A stretch of DNA of 64,000 nucleotides, taken from positions 25,483,010-25,547,009 of the forward strand of contig NC_051850.1 of NCBI RefSeq assembly GCF_905115235.1, given 5' to 3'. Positions 22,710-34,400 of the stretch are shown here, in pieces. Each line of letters opens with the position of its first letter. The first letter of the stretch is position 1. The position numbers and the translations under genes are program-made. The stretch comes from Hermetia illucens. Its lineage: Eukaryota; Arthropoda; Insecta; Diptera; Stratiomyidae. The notes beneath the pieces were generated by a model. It was not told the DNA's origin. It did not search any database and saw nothing but the letters and a program-made list of their open reading frames with translations.

Positions 22710-23829
22710 TAATCAATGTTCGGATTGATTTCGTTACTTTACCCAGTTCCATCACCACGCCTTTTCGATTTCGCTGCGGAGACCAAAGCTGATTTAGTAC
22801 TCATCAGTGAGCAGTATCAGAATAAGGACCCAGTTTCATGGCACTTTGACATATCAGGTACCGCTGCCATCAGGGTTTGGGACGGCACCCTCCTTAGGGT
22901 TCTTACCCAAAGCCTAGGGGACGGCCTTTTCTGAATTCGGTGTTCAGGGATAACGTTTTTTAGTGTCTATCTTACGCCGAATGAGACGCAGGCTGCCGCT
23001 TTGGAGGACACTATTTTAAGCACAGATGGTGCGGATCCTGGTTGGGGGTGACTTCAATGCCAGAGCACTTGAATGGGTCATACTTCACACATTCTCCAGA
23101 GGAAAACCAATTCTGGAAATGACGTAGAGAACAGGATTGATAGATCTAAACACCGGATCCACCTTAGCATTCCAGCGCCCGGCTGCGAGGGAAGCATACC
23201 AGACGTAACCTTCGCATCGGAATCACTGGTGTCACTGGCGGACGGGTGGCGGGTTCTGGAAGACTTCTCGCAAGCGGCCATTAATGCATTGCCTTCGAAG
23301 TGGTGGACACAAACTCTTGGCATGTGCCGCTCTTTCTGTGCATGGAACGTTGCCAATGGTGATGCAGCCGGCACTGCCACAAATTTAGTTATGAACCTGA
23401 AAACGACGGCCTGCGTAGCCTCCACGCCCGGATGCCCCAGACGTAGCAAATCCTTTATGTATTGGTGGACAGTGGAAATTGCAAAGCTCCGGAAGGAGTG
23501 TCACAGGGTCCGCCGCTTAACACAAAGCCAAAGCAAAACCACGAGAACCCGAAAAATTGGGGCCCTGCGCAAATAATGTCCACTTAAGGCCGAGCAGATG
23601 GACCGCAGTGGAAGAGTACTATTCCCTGGGCGTACAGAGAACTGTCAACTTTTCTATATAAAATAGTTGGAACAGATAGTCGTCTCTATGAAAAGCATGA
23701 AGGCGCGAGGACCGGATGATATTTCGGCAGTTATACAGTCTGGTATTCCAACACAGAATACTGCAGGGCACATTCAACGCTTCCGTGAAAGAGGGCACCT
23801 TTCCTGCTCGTTGGACGGTGGCGCATCTT
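22710..23829 (+). mobile_element. R1/LOA-like LINE (family C), 5' half: endonuclease to start of RT
   Basis: Plus-strand endonuclease: AAETKADLVLISEQYQNKDP near 22773-22830, then SGTAAIRVWDG, GGDFNARALEW-type near 23045-23070, PDVTFASESLVSLADGWRVL near 23200-23260, and YWWTVEIAKLRKECHRVRRL near 23460-23517. The RT start follows (MKARGPDDISAVIQ near 23698-23740), and the match ends with PARWTVAHL at about 23829, exactly where the RT core should begin. Several frame changes. The missing RT core and C-terminus lie just downstream in the opposite orientation. Confidence 0.8.
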
Positions 23830-23854
23830 TAAATATGATTTTATATCATATTTA
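23830..23854. repeat. Perfect 10-bp palindromic hairpin at a LINE breakpoint
   Basis: TAAATATGAT (23830-23839), loop TTTAT (23840-23844), ATCATATTTA (23845-23854). It begins at the base where the plus-strand LINE half stops. Confidence 0.85.
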
Positions 23855-23929
23855 GGGCAGGCTTCGAATGTCAATTCCTATGCATCCTAGAGGATACTTT
23901 TCACTTATCTTGTAGTCTCTTCTAATCGC

Positions 23930-25640
23930 TCTTCTTTTGGAAATCCGGGAATGCATTTACGCACAGAGTGTTGGACTCCCGATTCGGTACGTCATCGGAC
24001 TACCCACTAAACATTCGATAGTCAGAGAGCTAGCCTGGAACCGTTTGTCACGTTACTTCGGGCTAGTCCCCGAACTCTCCCGCCTTGTGGAGCCTTCAAA
24101 TCAGGGAATTATTTTCACCAACATGAGGGGAGAGGAGGAAGGGAACTGTCAATTCAAGGAACTCCCTGCCATCCGGCTCCTCCACCGGTCGAGCTCTATA
24201 TTTTTAGCAACGAGAAGGACCCGAAAGTAATGGGCAGCACGGTTCCACCTGTAAGCACTCCTCAGCATCTCCTCAACAGTGTTGTCTAGAGAGAGAACCC
24301 CTGTGTCTAAATAGAGCTGCTGACGAATCCCATCCCACTTTCTACAAAAAAAGTGTGTGATTGAAGTCCTCCTTTACAACATAGACAATCCGGAGATCGC
24401 AATGTCCACTTGGAAATTGGGTAAGGAAATAATCAGTCTCACGATGCTTCTAATTCAGCCACACACCCAAGTTGCTAATGAGCCGCCCAGTCCACTTGCC
24501 TCTAATTTCATTTTTCCAAGAGAGTTGACACTCACCTGGAGTGCGTTGCCGTTCTTCATGAGTAACCACCTCCTTTGGCCCTTCTCCCTCGCACTTGCAT
24601 ATGGCTTGACACTCTCAGAGACAGCGCGGTACGTAGACACCACCCACAAAGCGATATACCTCCTTGCAAAAGAGCGTCAGCCCATACCTATGCACGGTAG
24701 AGTAGGCCAGACTGCGTTGAACTCATCAGGGATGTCGCCTGTTAAACGTAGGACCCGCGATATTTACAATTAACCTACTTAATGCCGAAGCTCTAGCTGC
24801 AGCCTTGTTCGCTGCTGTTTTGATTTGCTCAAAAAAGCTCATTTTTAGGGAGTCAGCCCGAGGTACTTTACCGTTAGTTTTGACACGATTATCGACTCGC
24901 CGAACGATATGGGACGCAGGGTCGGAATTCTTTTTTTAGTCAGGATGACTACTTCGGTTTTCTCCAGTACAAGGTTGAAACTATGTGTAGTTATCCATCC
25001 GCTTACCCGTCGCATCAAAATGCAAATTCTACTTTGCGTCTATTCAATAGTGAGTCCTGCAACAAGTGCCAGAACGTCGTCTGCATAACCCACTAGGCGC
25101 GACTATGCGAGCATATCAAGTTTCAGCAGACTATCGTAGGAAGCGCTTAGGGGTTCAGCCCTAAGATGGATCCCTGTGCCACCCCCAACGTAACCTCCAT
25201 CCTCCTCTGAACCTATAGTACTCATAGAGCAGGAAACGGTTCCTCAGATAGTCCCTCAATATCCGTGAGAGATAGTTCGGCACGTGGAAAGTATTGTTTA
25301 GTATGCCTAGAATGTCTTTCCAGCTGACGGAATTAAAGACGTCTCTAACGTCAAGTATTACGAGGAGCACCGCCCGTGGAGTTCGGCAACTATATGCCTG
25401 ACCTCGTCGAACATGGATGACAGCGTCAACTTTGAGTCCCCCTGCTCTAAAATCAAACTGTTGCTCCGGCAGTGCATATCGCTTCAGTGAGTCTTCTTTT
25501 CATGAGCTTCACAAGCACTTTTCCGGCAGTCTCAAGCATATATACTGGGCGGTATAAAGAAGGCAACTCGAGGTGTCCTTTCCCATTGTTGATCAGCGCA
25601 AGGTTGTCATTAGAATGATCCTCTGGACTTCAATAAAAAC
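23930..25640 (-). mobile_element. R1/LOA-like LINE (family C), 3' half, inverted
   Basis: Minus-strand remnant holding the part of ORF2 that the neighbouring plus-strand copy lacks: LPSLYRPVYMLETAGKVLVK near 25560-25500, VILDVRDVFNSVSWKDILG near 25360-25305, VPNYLSRILRDYLRNRFLLY near 25285-25220, RT thumb, and a C-terminal domain ending near 24240. The 3' untranslated end (about 24180-23930) is shared with the copy ending near 59640. The best open stretch is 25161-25370. Multiple stops and shifts. Confidence 0.78.
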
Positions 25641-26089
25641 ACCAGCAGTGGAGGGTTGAAACTTGCCATGAACTCTGTCGAGCGACATCACGAATGAAAA
25701 AGCAAATAACAAGTCTGCGCACTGAAGAAATTTATTGAGATACCACACCAGTCGCGCAACCATATGCACCTCGATGCTAACCCTGCCGAGACAAAGAAGT
25801 AAATCTTATTTCCGATCATATGGGCATATTGCAGGTATCGGTTAAATATTTTGGTAAACTGTTTAGCAATAATGATGACGGTTAGTTGAATCTCCCGTTT
25901 TCATTACTAGTAGGCAGTCAGTTAATATGTAGATATTCCCACCAAGGCGCAATTTCAAGGTTGGTATAAAGATGGAGAGGCAGGTGCTCTGCGAGGCCTT
26001 CAGGAGCCCTGTGGAAAAATATAACCCCGCACATTCCCTTTTTTATATGAAGTAGACTATCGAGCCGAACCAGAAACGTTTGCCAAATT
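25641..26089. other. Unassigned spacer
   Basis: No confident feature. It may include decayed ends of the LINE on the left and the LTR-element fossil on the right. Confidence 0.4.
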
Positions 26090-27560
26090 GCCATCTTTGT
26101 TAAACTTGCCCCCCATAAAATTCAGGCAATGAGAACGAGAACATCTTTTTTGGATTACTGATATTATACCTCCTTTGGTAGGACCAAAGGCATTCCATTT
26201 CTACATCTGAATTTTTCCGGGAATTTTCAAGAGCTGTAGGCGTGTGGTAAAATCTTTCTTGATGAAGTGCAATTGAGAACCTGAATCGATTGAAAGAGTT
26301 GTCATGCTCATCGCTGATGGTGATAATTCTGGTTGAAAGAAGGACTATTCGACTGCGGGAGCGGCAGATATTTGTTGACAGGGCAATATTCGATGGAGTT
26401 TCACTAGCTGTAGTTACGACGTTGTCCCAATATTTAGAACTGTTTGACGATGATTCACCTTGTGGCGCATTGTTGCACTTTGCCTTCAATTCCGAATGGA
26501 GGAGGGTGTTGTGTTTCAAGTGACACTTTGAATTATTCCTTAACTCGCAAGCTTTAAGTGTTTGTCCATGACGTAGGCACTTTATATACAGTTCCGTCCT
26601 GGACGCAAATGTGCCCTGATGATTGCGGTATTCTTCATGTTGATGTTCTGATGCGTTATAAGCTTACTAAGAAGCTCGTCCATGAGTAAGCACTTGTTCT
26701 CTTACGGCTCGCTGGTGACCTTCCAAGCTGCTGCATAGTTGGCATCAGAAGAGACGAGGGATTCTTTCTGCTTGCCCAGTTACACTGGTTTTCAAATACC
26801 ACAAGCTGTGGCAATCAGCAGCGTTTCATCTGTGGACTAACTCAGCCAGCTGGTGGAGAAATTGGCATCACTTCCTGTAATTCCCATCGAATTTAGGCAA
26901 TTCTAAGCTCGGTAGTTTCACTATTGGATTTGTCTTATTGGGTGATGTATTTGCCTCATCTATGATGGAACTGGTGTTTTACGGCATGAATTGTCCTGTC
27001 AACTGATGGCGTGGTGACCTGGTGAGGTCTTGGGACTGCTCAGCAGTAATATATCTGAATCATTTCCTGCTAACCAGAGGCTGCAGTGTAATTCCTCCAG
27101 CTGTTCCGAATATCGTTCTGCTGCCTTCACTTTATGTTGTATATAGAAATGTCTCCAATTGAGATGCTGTATTTGGTGTCTCCAGAAGCCTTATCAACGA
27201 CCTGATAAATGCCACCAATGTTTGTCGATAGCTACGGCTCATCTGGTCCGTACGCTGCAAGGTTGATTCGTCGATAAGTTACGTCTCGATACGGTAGGTT
27301 GCACTCGATCTTCGGGTTCCTTCGAGCCGGAGTTTCCTGCATCTGAGGATTGCAAAATATTAATTTACACTTGCAATCCGCCCCTTAGAAATATTGATGA
27401 TCCATCTTTGCTCCATACTTATTTCTGATGATAGTGTCAGTTGTCTCAAAGTCGTTCTACAACTTCACGAGTGGTGTTAGTGCTTTAGGTCCTCTGGACT
27501 CCTTCCTGTAGTTGGTACAACCCACTGTTTCTCAGCTAATTCATCGAGTGAGATAATGAT
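26090..27560 (-). mobile_element. BEL/Pao-like LTR retroelement fossil (gag to protease part)
   Basis: Minus-strand remnant. From right to left it shows a gag region, the zinc-knuckle region and the start of a protease region, all of BEL/Pao type. Reverse transcriptase, integrase, envelope and LTRs are not seen. It is broken, with at least about five disruptions, and looks old. Confidence 0.6.
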
Positions 27561-27901
27561 CGCTGGCGCGGTACTTCTCTAAGACCATGATGAACTCTAT
27601 CGTAAAAAACCCCTTAAAATGGAAAAATATACAGTTTCATGGGAGCAACCAGGTTCACGGAAAAGGCATCAGGACCCAAAAAAAATTCAACCCCTTGTTT
27701 CATACTGAGAAAGATAGTACTATGTATCTGGACTAAAATGGTCGAGGAGGTTACCGACCAGTAAGAAAAAAGTTGGTGAACAGTTAAAGTTGAAAAATTA
27801 ATATAAACATCACTATCAGAATTTAAATAATGAAAAGGTAAAAAGCAACAAGGCTCCTGAAATTCCTGAGTTATAGACCCCTAATTGTGTTTTTCAATCA
27901 A

Positions 27902-27907
27902 TTTATT
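27902..27907 (-). terminator. Poly(A) signal of gene 2
   Basis: AATAAA on the minus strand, about 25 nt after the stop codon at 27932. Confidence 0.65.
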
Positions 27908-27931
27908 TCACAAGCTTGGATCATTCACAAT

Positions 27932-28335
27932 TTAGGCAGAAGCCTTCTTCTTCTTCCAGAGACCATCATATCCCCAGGCTGGAGCGGCGTATGCATGTCC
28001 AAAGCCACCAATGGCTGGAGCACCGATTCCATGTCCATAGGCAGCAACGGCTGGAGCAGCATATCCATGTCCATAGGCAGCAACCGCTGGAGCAGCATAA
28101 CCATGTCCGTAGGCAGCTACAGTTGGGGCGGCATATCCGTGTCCGTAGGCGGCAATTGGAGCAGCGGTGACAGCTGGAGCAATAGCTCCACCATAGCCGA
28201 AGCCTCCGACTGGAGAAACATAACCGGCTGAAGCAGCACCAATCAAAGCGAGAGCCAAGACAACGAATTTCTATAAGAAACAATGAGAAACAGTCAATGA
28301 CGACCCTTCGTTCTAAATCCAAGATTTCATACCAT
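27932..28335 (-). CDS. Small secreted Gly/Tyr/His/Ala-rich protein, cuticle-like (gene 2 of 6)
   Basis: Minus strand: ATG alone at 28335-28333, intron 28332-28271 (62 bp, GT...AG), coding exon 28270-27932, 113 residues. The signal peptide is MKFVVLALALIGAASA, predicted to be cut before GYVSP. The mature part is four to five copies of a 14-residue unit AAYGHGYAAPAV, then FGHAYAAPAWGYDGLWKKKK and ASA at the end. The tyrosine-rich GYG/YGHGY pattern together with AAP is typical of insect cuticle proteins, in which tyrosines may be cross-linked; that role is inference. It is the member most biased to YGHGY and lacks the YHAP module of genes 3-6. Start chosen from the conserved Met-only exon. Confidence 0.92.
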
Positions 28336-28371
28336 TTTTGGGGTTGGTGGTATTCTGGATGGATGATTCCT

Positions 28372-28408
28372 GAATGATGCCTTCTGCACCACGGATTTGT
28401 CTTTTATA
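28372..28408 (-). promoter_or_regulatory. Core promoter of gene 2
   Basis: Minus strand TATAAAAG at 28408-28401 and initiator TCATTC at 28377-28372. The sequence around the initiator (GCATCATTCAGGAATCATCC) is nearly that of genes 3-6. Confidence 0.8.
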
Positions 28409-28409
28409 C

Positions 28410-29444
28410 AATTTCAATTTTTAGTATTATTGCAGTTTGATTAAATTAGAAACGGGTTCGAATTTTTATTAATGCAATCATTAGCTAAAAGTAATTCGAT
28501 TGCTTCCTTTGATTGTGTCTTATTCCCAGATAAAAAATATACTACCAAAAAAGTAATATTGAAATAGTTCCATTAAATAAAATCTAATCCAAAAAAGTCT
28601 TCATCCATAATCCGAGGACAAGAATAGATTCATTTGTGTAAAAAGTTTCTAATTACCATAGAGGTTTGCTGGGGTGCAAGCATAGCAACGATTGAGGTGA
28701 GAGTTAGGTATCTACCTGGGTGACGCGAAAAAGATTCACCAACGTGCAATCTCAAGGTTTCACATTATTGATCACTTTCTAACAAGTGCCATGATCATTC
28801 CTGATGAAAAAACTGGAAAATGATCTTTAGGACTGGTTTGTCTAATTCATACTTGTTCTTACTGACACACGTGATCCTTTGATATTTGCTTTGGGGTGAA
28901 ACGTTAGTTGATATGAGATAAATTATGATCCAAATAAAAATAGATAAATCCAAGTTTTTGATTTTTATAGGCAGCTCAAATACTTGATGAATTTCTGAGC
29001 GCATTTCAGAGGAATTCAACCTTGCACTTTCTGGTCTATGCATATACGTCCTTATCAATTCGTTTGAAGTAGATTTGAAGTGACGTAACAGAATACGTTA
29101 TGACGGGTTGATTATAATGCGAATTTGTATTCCTTCGGGTAATTTACTAACACAAAGAAAACAAACATTTTCCCTGTACTATATGCTGAGAGAGGGAAAC
29201 GAATTGCCAAACAGCCCAGTCAGATTGCTGTTTTGTTTGAGGTGATTTCTAACGATTCCAAATTGCAGATGGAATAGTGCCACTTCTGTGAGAAATTGGA
29301 TACTGCCGCCAGGATACAACTGTTTGAGGAAAGTATCGGTAGCTATCAATATTTTCCAGAACCACACGGTTCTGCGGTTTGTGAGAAACAAAACGTAGGA
29401 GAACAGCATAAACGATTTCAATATTATTCACAAAAGAGGACTGT
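28410..29444. other. Spacer upstream of gene 2
   Basis: AT-rich. The first 100 bp upstream of the TATA box shows weak resemblance to the promoters of genes 3-6 (GTTTCTAATTTAATC, CTGCAATA). Beyond that no coding frame or repeat is recognised. Confidence 0.4.
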
Positions 29445-29535
29445 TTTTAAGGTTTTGTATGCATAACAAAACCTTATTAAAATCGGTTCAATGTCTGTAT
29501 GTATAATATATCTGTCTGTCTGTCTGTCTTTTTTT
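29445..29535 (+). repeat. Repeat R, 5'-terminal fragment with intact hairpin
   Basis: AAGGTTTTGT ATGCATA ACAAAACCTT (29450-29476) is a perfect 10-bp hairpin with a 7-nt loop. It is followed by ATTAAAATCGGTTCAATGTC and a TCTG microsatellite. The unit is cut off after about 90 bp. Confidence 0.7.
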
Positions 29536-29564
29536 TTCCCCGATGGAAGGTGGAAAGCTTCAAA

Positions 29565-31345
29565 AGCTACACTAAAACCGCCTCTTTCTCCTTCCACTCT
29601 CCCCGCGGGACTCCCATTTGGTATTACGTCGCGGGGCTGGATCAGAATTTATTCTGCGCTCATGTTAATATTCGTATTCCTCTCGCGTTCATTCTTTTCT
29701 TTTTCTTTCCAGCCTTAGCTTTTTTCCGATGGCTGTAATCACTTTTTCGACTTCGGTCCATATCCCCTTGGCTTTCACCATAAGTTCCATGATATTTTCG
29801 GGTGTAAAGTGCTCCCCGGTTGTAGCTTCTAATGTAGCCCTTTCTGCTGGGGCAATGAAAAAAGACGTGTTCTGCGTCCTCTGCAATATTTGGGCACTTT
29901 GGGCAATATGCCGAATCATCTACCCCAAATCGATACAGATTTGCTCGATAGCCTCCGTGTCCGCTCAAGAATTGAGTTAGGTCGAAACCTACTTCGCCGT
30001 GGGGTCGCTCGAACCATTTCCGGATATCCCATATGATTTTGTGAGTGCAGCGGCCTTTTTATGACTCGTCCCACTTTTCTTGCTATTCCGCGACAGTTTC
30101 AGTTCGTGCGAACTGTCACCGACGGGCAGGAGATTCTCCGGTCAGGTACGTTCGGTTGTAAAGTCGTTGTATTTCTTTTGTCAGAATCTCAATCGGGACC
30201 ATCCCTGATATCACGCAAGCTGCTTCATTAGATATTGCTCTGCAAGCGCAAAATGTTCGGAATACACTTATGCGATACGCAGCTCCAATCTTTCTCTTAT
30301 TTGCTATATTTTCCAGTGCATCTGCCCATACTGGGACTGCATACAGTAGGATCGAGCTGACCACCCTTGAAATAAGCAGTCGACGGTTCAGCCTTGGGCT
30401 GCCTATATTAGGTAGCATTCTCGCAACCAGCGCTCCGATGTTATATGCTTTGGTTGCTGCACACAATCTGAAATTCAACCTCTGGTCAATCATTACACCT
30501 AAGTACTTAAGTGCAGGCTTGCAATGAATTGTTTGCGTTCCGACTTTGATCTTCATGGAAGTGCACTTTCTCCGCTTGGTAATAAGTACTACTTCCGTCT
30601 TATGCTCTGCGAGCTGTAGACCAGCATTCTCTAACCAGGATTTAATCTCATAGACTGCTTCATTTGTATAAAGCTCGACTTCTTCGAGAAGGCGTGCAAC
30701 AACCGTCACACCAATATCGTCTGCAAAACCAATGGAGGCCACACCAGTAGGAAGGTCTAACGTCAATACCCCGTTATACATAATAATCCACAAGAGTGGC
30801 CTTAGGACAGACCCTTGTGGAACTCCGCATGTCGTTTGATATAATTTCCTTCCTTCATCTGATTCGCAGGACAGAATCCTATCGATCACGAAGTCGGCAA
30901 CGATATGCACCAGGTACTTCGCCACGCCTAAGTTGATTAGGGACTCAAGTATCTTGCCCCATCTAGCGGAATTGAAGGAATTCTTTATATCAAGTGTAAT
31001 CATTGCACAATATTTGCCCTCATCAAGTGCGGTCTTAGCTGTGTTAGCTACTAGGACAAGTCCATTCGTTGTAGACTTCCCTTTTCGAAATCCGAACTGA
31101 TTTTCGGAGAGATCGCCATCCTTTTCAGCAATTCGAATTAATCGGTTATAGATTGTTCGTTCGAATAGTTTGCCAGTATTATTTAGAAGGCATATCGGCC
31201 TGTAGGACGAAGCTTCACCCAAACGTTTGTTTGGCTTGGGGACTAGAATTAATTTCTGCTTCTTCCATTGTGTAGGAAATGCTCCTTCTTTGAACGTGGT
31301 GAACGTCTCGGCAAAGATATTTGGAGCTATTTTGGTGTGTAATTT
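29565..31345 (-). mobile_element. R1-like LINE ORF2, 5'-truncated, well preserved
   Basis: Minus strand from about 31345 to 29565: IAPNIFAETFTTFKEGAFPT, then a long open RT frame (31222-30116), then FLSGHGGYRANLYRFGVDDS near 29985-29925 with a CPKC...HVFFHC zinc-like motif, the usual end of R1-type ORF2. The frame preserved upstream of the first ATG shows that the open frame is a fragment of a longer ORF2. Endonuclease is missing. Confidence 0.85.
30116..31222 (-). CDS. R1-like LINE reverse transcriptase, 368-codon open frame
   Basis: The longest open frame in the window. Motifs in order: SSYRPICLLNNTGKLFERTI at 5-24, NQFGFRKGKSTTNGL at 41-55, LDIKNSFNS at 77-85, GVPQGSVLRPLLW at 133-145, the catalytic box FADDI at 166-170, and the thumb segment LKYLGVMIDQRLNF at about 238-251. 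The RT copies LINE RNA into DNA at the target site. The catalytic aspartates are present (Asp in LDIKNSF and the Asp pair in FADDI). The ATG is internal to the true ORF2, since the reading frame continues upstream without a break for at least 40 codons. Neighbouring disruption after 30116 separates it from its C-terminal domain. It is a fragment and so probably inactive, but a young one. Confidence 0.85.
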   Translation of the reverse strand: MGEASSYRPICLLNNTGKLFERTIYNRLIRIAEKDGDLSENQFGFRKGKSTTNGLVLVANTAKTALDEGKYCAMITLDIKNSFNSARWGKILESLINLGVAKYLVHIVADFVIDRILSCESDEGRKLYQTTCGVPQGSVLRPLLWIIMYNGVLTLDLPTGVASIGFADDIGVTVVARLLEEVELYTNEAVYEIKSWLENAGLQLAEHKTEVVLITKRRKCTSMKIKVGTQTIHCKPALKYLGVMIDQRLNFRLCAATKAYNIGALVARMLPNIGSPRLNRRLLISRVVSSILLYAVPVWADALENIANKRKIGAAYRISVFRTFCACRAISNEAACVISGMVPIEILTKEIQRLYNRTYLTGESPARR

Positions 31346-31391
31346 GGTAATTCAAGCCCTATTGTTCAAAAGATAATAGAATTTAACCAAA

Positions 31392-31447
31392 GAGGTCAAC
31401 ATTTAAGGCGAGGTCAACATTTGAGGGTGAGGTCAACATTTAAGGGC
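31392..31447 (+). repeat. Three tandem copies of an 18-19 bp unit
   Basis: Unit GAGGTCAACATTTAAGGC and close variants at 31392-31409, 31410-31428 and 31429-31447. It lies in the short gap between two LINEs. Confidence 0.9.
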
Positions 31448-31459
31448 GACGTTTTCAGC

Positions 31460-34400
31460 TCCCCTCGGACAACATCTTGTCGTAGGATAGGGAAGACCTT
31501 TGGTAGTTTACTAATACACTAAGGATGGTGCTCAGAGGTAGCGGAATGGAAGACGGGGCGGCAACCCTGTCAGCCAAACCAAAACCAAGTGGCCGAGGAG
31601 AACCTCCATAGTGGTGGCACCGGGAGACGCTGTACTCACTTTGGTTTGCCGGTCGTGATGCAGTGGGCGAATGCTCCACAGGCCTAATTAGGGCGATCAG
31701 ACCCGAGTCTGCACGGGGGCTCATTTGAAGTGGTAATTGGCCACGAAACCTTACCAAGGGTATACTGGTACCATGGGAACCAGGAAAGCTCCTGCACTCT
31801 CATACTTCGGGTGAACTCCCGTTGTATGTGGGTACAGCTCGGTTATTTGTGGCTGTAGGCTTCCTAGTGGGAGTTACACTGGGGTTGTTGTTATGCTCAA
31901 GCGAGAAGAGACCTTCGGACCTCGGCGTGGTGTTGCGTTTCAACACGGGTGCCGTACTCCTTAGTTCGGTAGAGATTTAGGTATGTCTTACTAAGCCATG
32001 CACTTGGTATAGAGTGGTACCGTTGTTGCTTGTCTCAGCGGGGCTCTGATTGTGGCCACAAAATCAACCGTGTTTTAAGAAGACGGTGGGATTAAGTCGC
32101 AAGACAGGTGCTCATGTAAAACCCTCAAGGACTTAACTACACTAAGGGTCTCCAAAAACACATGAAAATAGAAGCAAAGGATTGTAACTCTCCAAGTGGT
32201 AAGAAGCGGCTTTGAGGAACCAGGTCGTGGCCGAAGCATAGATTTTGAAGGCACCACCAGATTCATGTTCTCCTAAAAAAAAACCGGTGGTAGAAAAGCT
32301 CCCCACTTTAGTGGGAACCCTGCATCCGGTGTCTGCGGTGCGGTCAGCCAGAAAGGATACCACAACAACTTCTTTAATGAGAAGAACTGGAAACCTTACT
32401 TTGGCCAGCCTGTCGATGGCACTGTTGCTAAACCCTTCAAAAAGACGGGAGAGGAAGGTGGTAAGGTGCGCTCCCACGTTCCTGAGGCACAGAAGAAATG
32501 AAATGATTGACCTAACAATCTGCACTTCAAAGTTGTTAGAATTAATTAGAGGCTGGCAAGTGGTAGATGATGTTTCGCTCTCATACCATCAACAGTTAAA
32601 ATCTAGTCTGATTATTGCAGGCAAATAGCCTTTATGACAAAGACGGAATCCTAGGAAAACAGATTGGACAAAGTTCAATGAATTTCTTGGCGACAAAGTG
32701 GAGTTCCCTTGGCGACTAGGAACTCCTTTGGCGATACAAGATCAATTGGAAACTCTGAATCGCACACTTTTAGAGTTTCCCGATGCCAACGTGGTAAAAC
32801 GATTCCATGGTGGAACCGAGAATTGCAAAGACTCACGAAATCAACGGGACGGCTTCCAAATCGTGCTTGCAAAAGCAATAACAATGAAGACAATTTAGGC
32901 TTCCGTATGAACACAAGAAGCTCGTAAATCGTTCGAAACAGCACACCTTTAGAGTATACTGTGAGGAACTGGAAGGGTAAGTGTAGACTTTCAGACTGTG
33001 TAGAGTTCTCAAGAAGGATGAGCCGACCATGTTGGAACTGTTTAGGAAAACGGATAGCACTTTCACGAACTCCAGAGCTAAGCCTATATAGACTCTTTTG
33101 GAAGTACACCATCTGGAAGAACAGGTCTCAGAAGTGGGAAGAAGAGAATTGGCGGTTTCTGCAAAACTTTCAATATGAAGGTGTTACAAGGTGAATTGGG
33201 ACATTGCAAGACCGGTTGTTACTAATAAAAAGGGGAGAGCAGCTATACTATCATTTGAACACTTCAAAGCAGCTGGCATGGATGGCATCTACCGAGCCAT
33301 GCAAAAGGATGGTAAGAACACTTAGAGTAACTTCTGAGAAATATTTTTCAAGGCAATTCTGAAAGCGAGTACACGATGGAAGTGTTCGTGAACATTGGAA
33401 GGGCGTTTGACTGTGCGCCCTTCCAAAAGCCCTGTAATGCTATCAGAGAGCATGATGTTGATGAAACTTTAAGTAAGTGGATCCATGCTATGCTAACGCA
33501 GAGATTGCTGTATGCTGAAGTGGGTGTTGATCGCTACCTAACACTGAAAGCGACGAAAGGTTGCCTTCATGGAAGTGTGCTATCGCCACTTCTGTGACGT
33601 ATGCTGATCGACTCACGACCATGCGAACTTCAAAATCTGCCAATTGACGCTCAAGCTTATATAAATTACGTGGCTGTGCTAGTTGTTGGTTGAGACCTCT
33701 GAAAACTGTGCAGAAATACACAATGCGTCGTTGATTTGATTGACAGTTGGTGCCTCAGATATGAACTTTTAGTAAATCCAAATTAAACCACAATGATATG
33801 ATTTACAAAAAGGAGGAAACTAAATGGTCTTTGCCTTCAAGAGATGAGAGGTACATCTCTGCAGCTCTCCGCAGAAGTGAAATTTCTTGGAGTTATTCTA
33901 GACAAGAAGCTCCTTTGGTGCAAACATGTAGAGATAAAGATGAAACGAGGTATCGCAACGTATTGGCTCTGCAAATGGACCTCTGCCTTGACATGGGGTT
34001 TATGCCCCAGGTAGTAATGTAAATGTACGTTTCTATCGTTGGATGATGTTCACTTATGCATTCGTAGTGTTTTCGGTTAAGGTGAAACGAAAGAGTTTTC
34101 GCAGTAAGCTAGCTGCACCGTAAAGAACTATGTGTGTGAGTATCACCGGCCATGAGCACGACATCCGGGGCAGCTTTGAATGAGTTACTCAATTGACAGT
34201 CATTGGAATTTTTTATTCAAAGCATTGCAATGACAGCAAGTCATAGACTAATTCAATTCAATCCATAGGGAAACAATGGACGTGAGGGGCAAAGAGATTG
34301 GCTAATGCTATTGTCAGAAACTGGAAACAAACTTCCCATAATGAAAGATAACTGAGCCTTAATGCTGCTAAACACACGAAACTTTCCCTGTCGGAGCAGC

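Noticed and set aside
22710-25640. Twin-priming inversion as the explanation for the split LINE
   Set aside because: Twin priming reverses the 5' part next to the 3' part in the order that puts the 3' end on the outside; here the 3' end faces the junction. Inversion or two insertions fit better.
27887-28231. Plus-strand open frames over gene 2
   Set aside because: Antisense shadow, same reason as for genes 1 and 6.
29512-29530. TCTG microsatellites here and at about 38157 and 50174 as independent loci
   Set aside because: They are at the same position inside repeat R and belong to that element.
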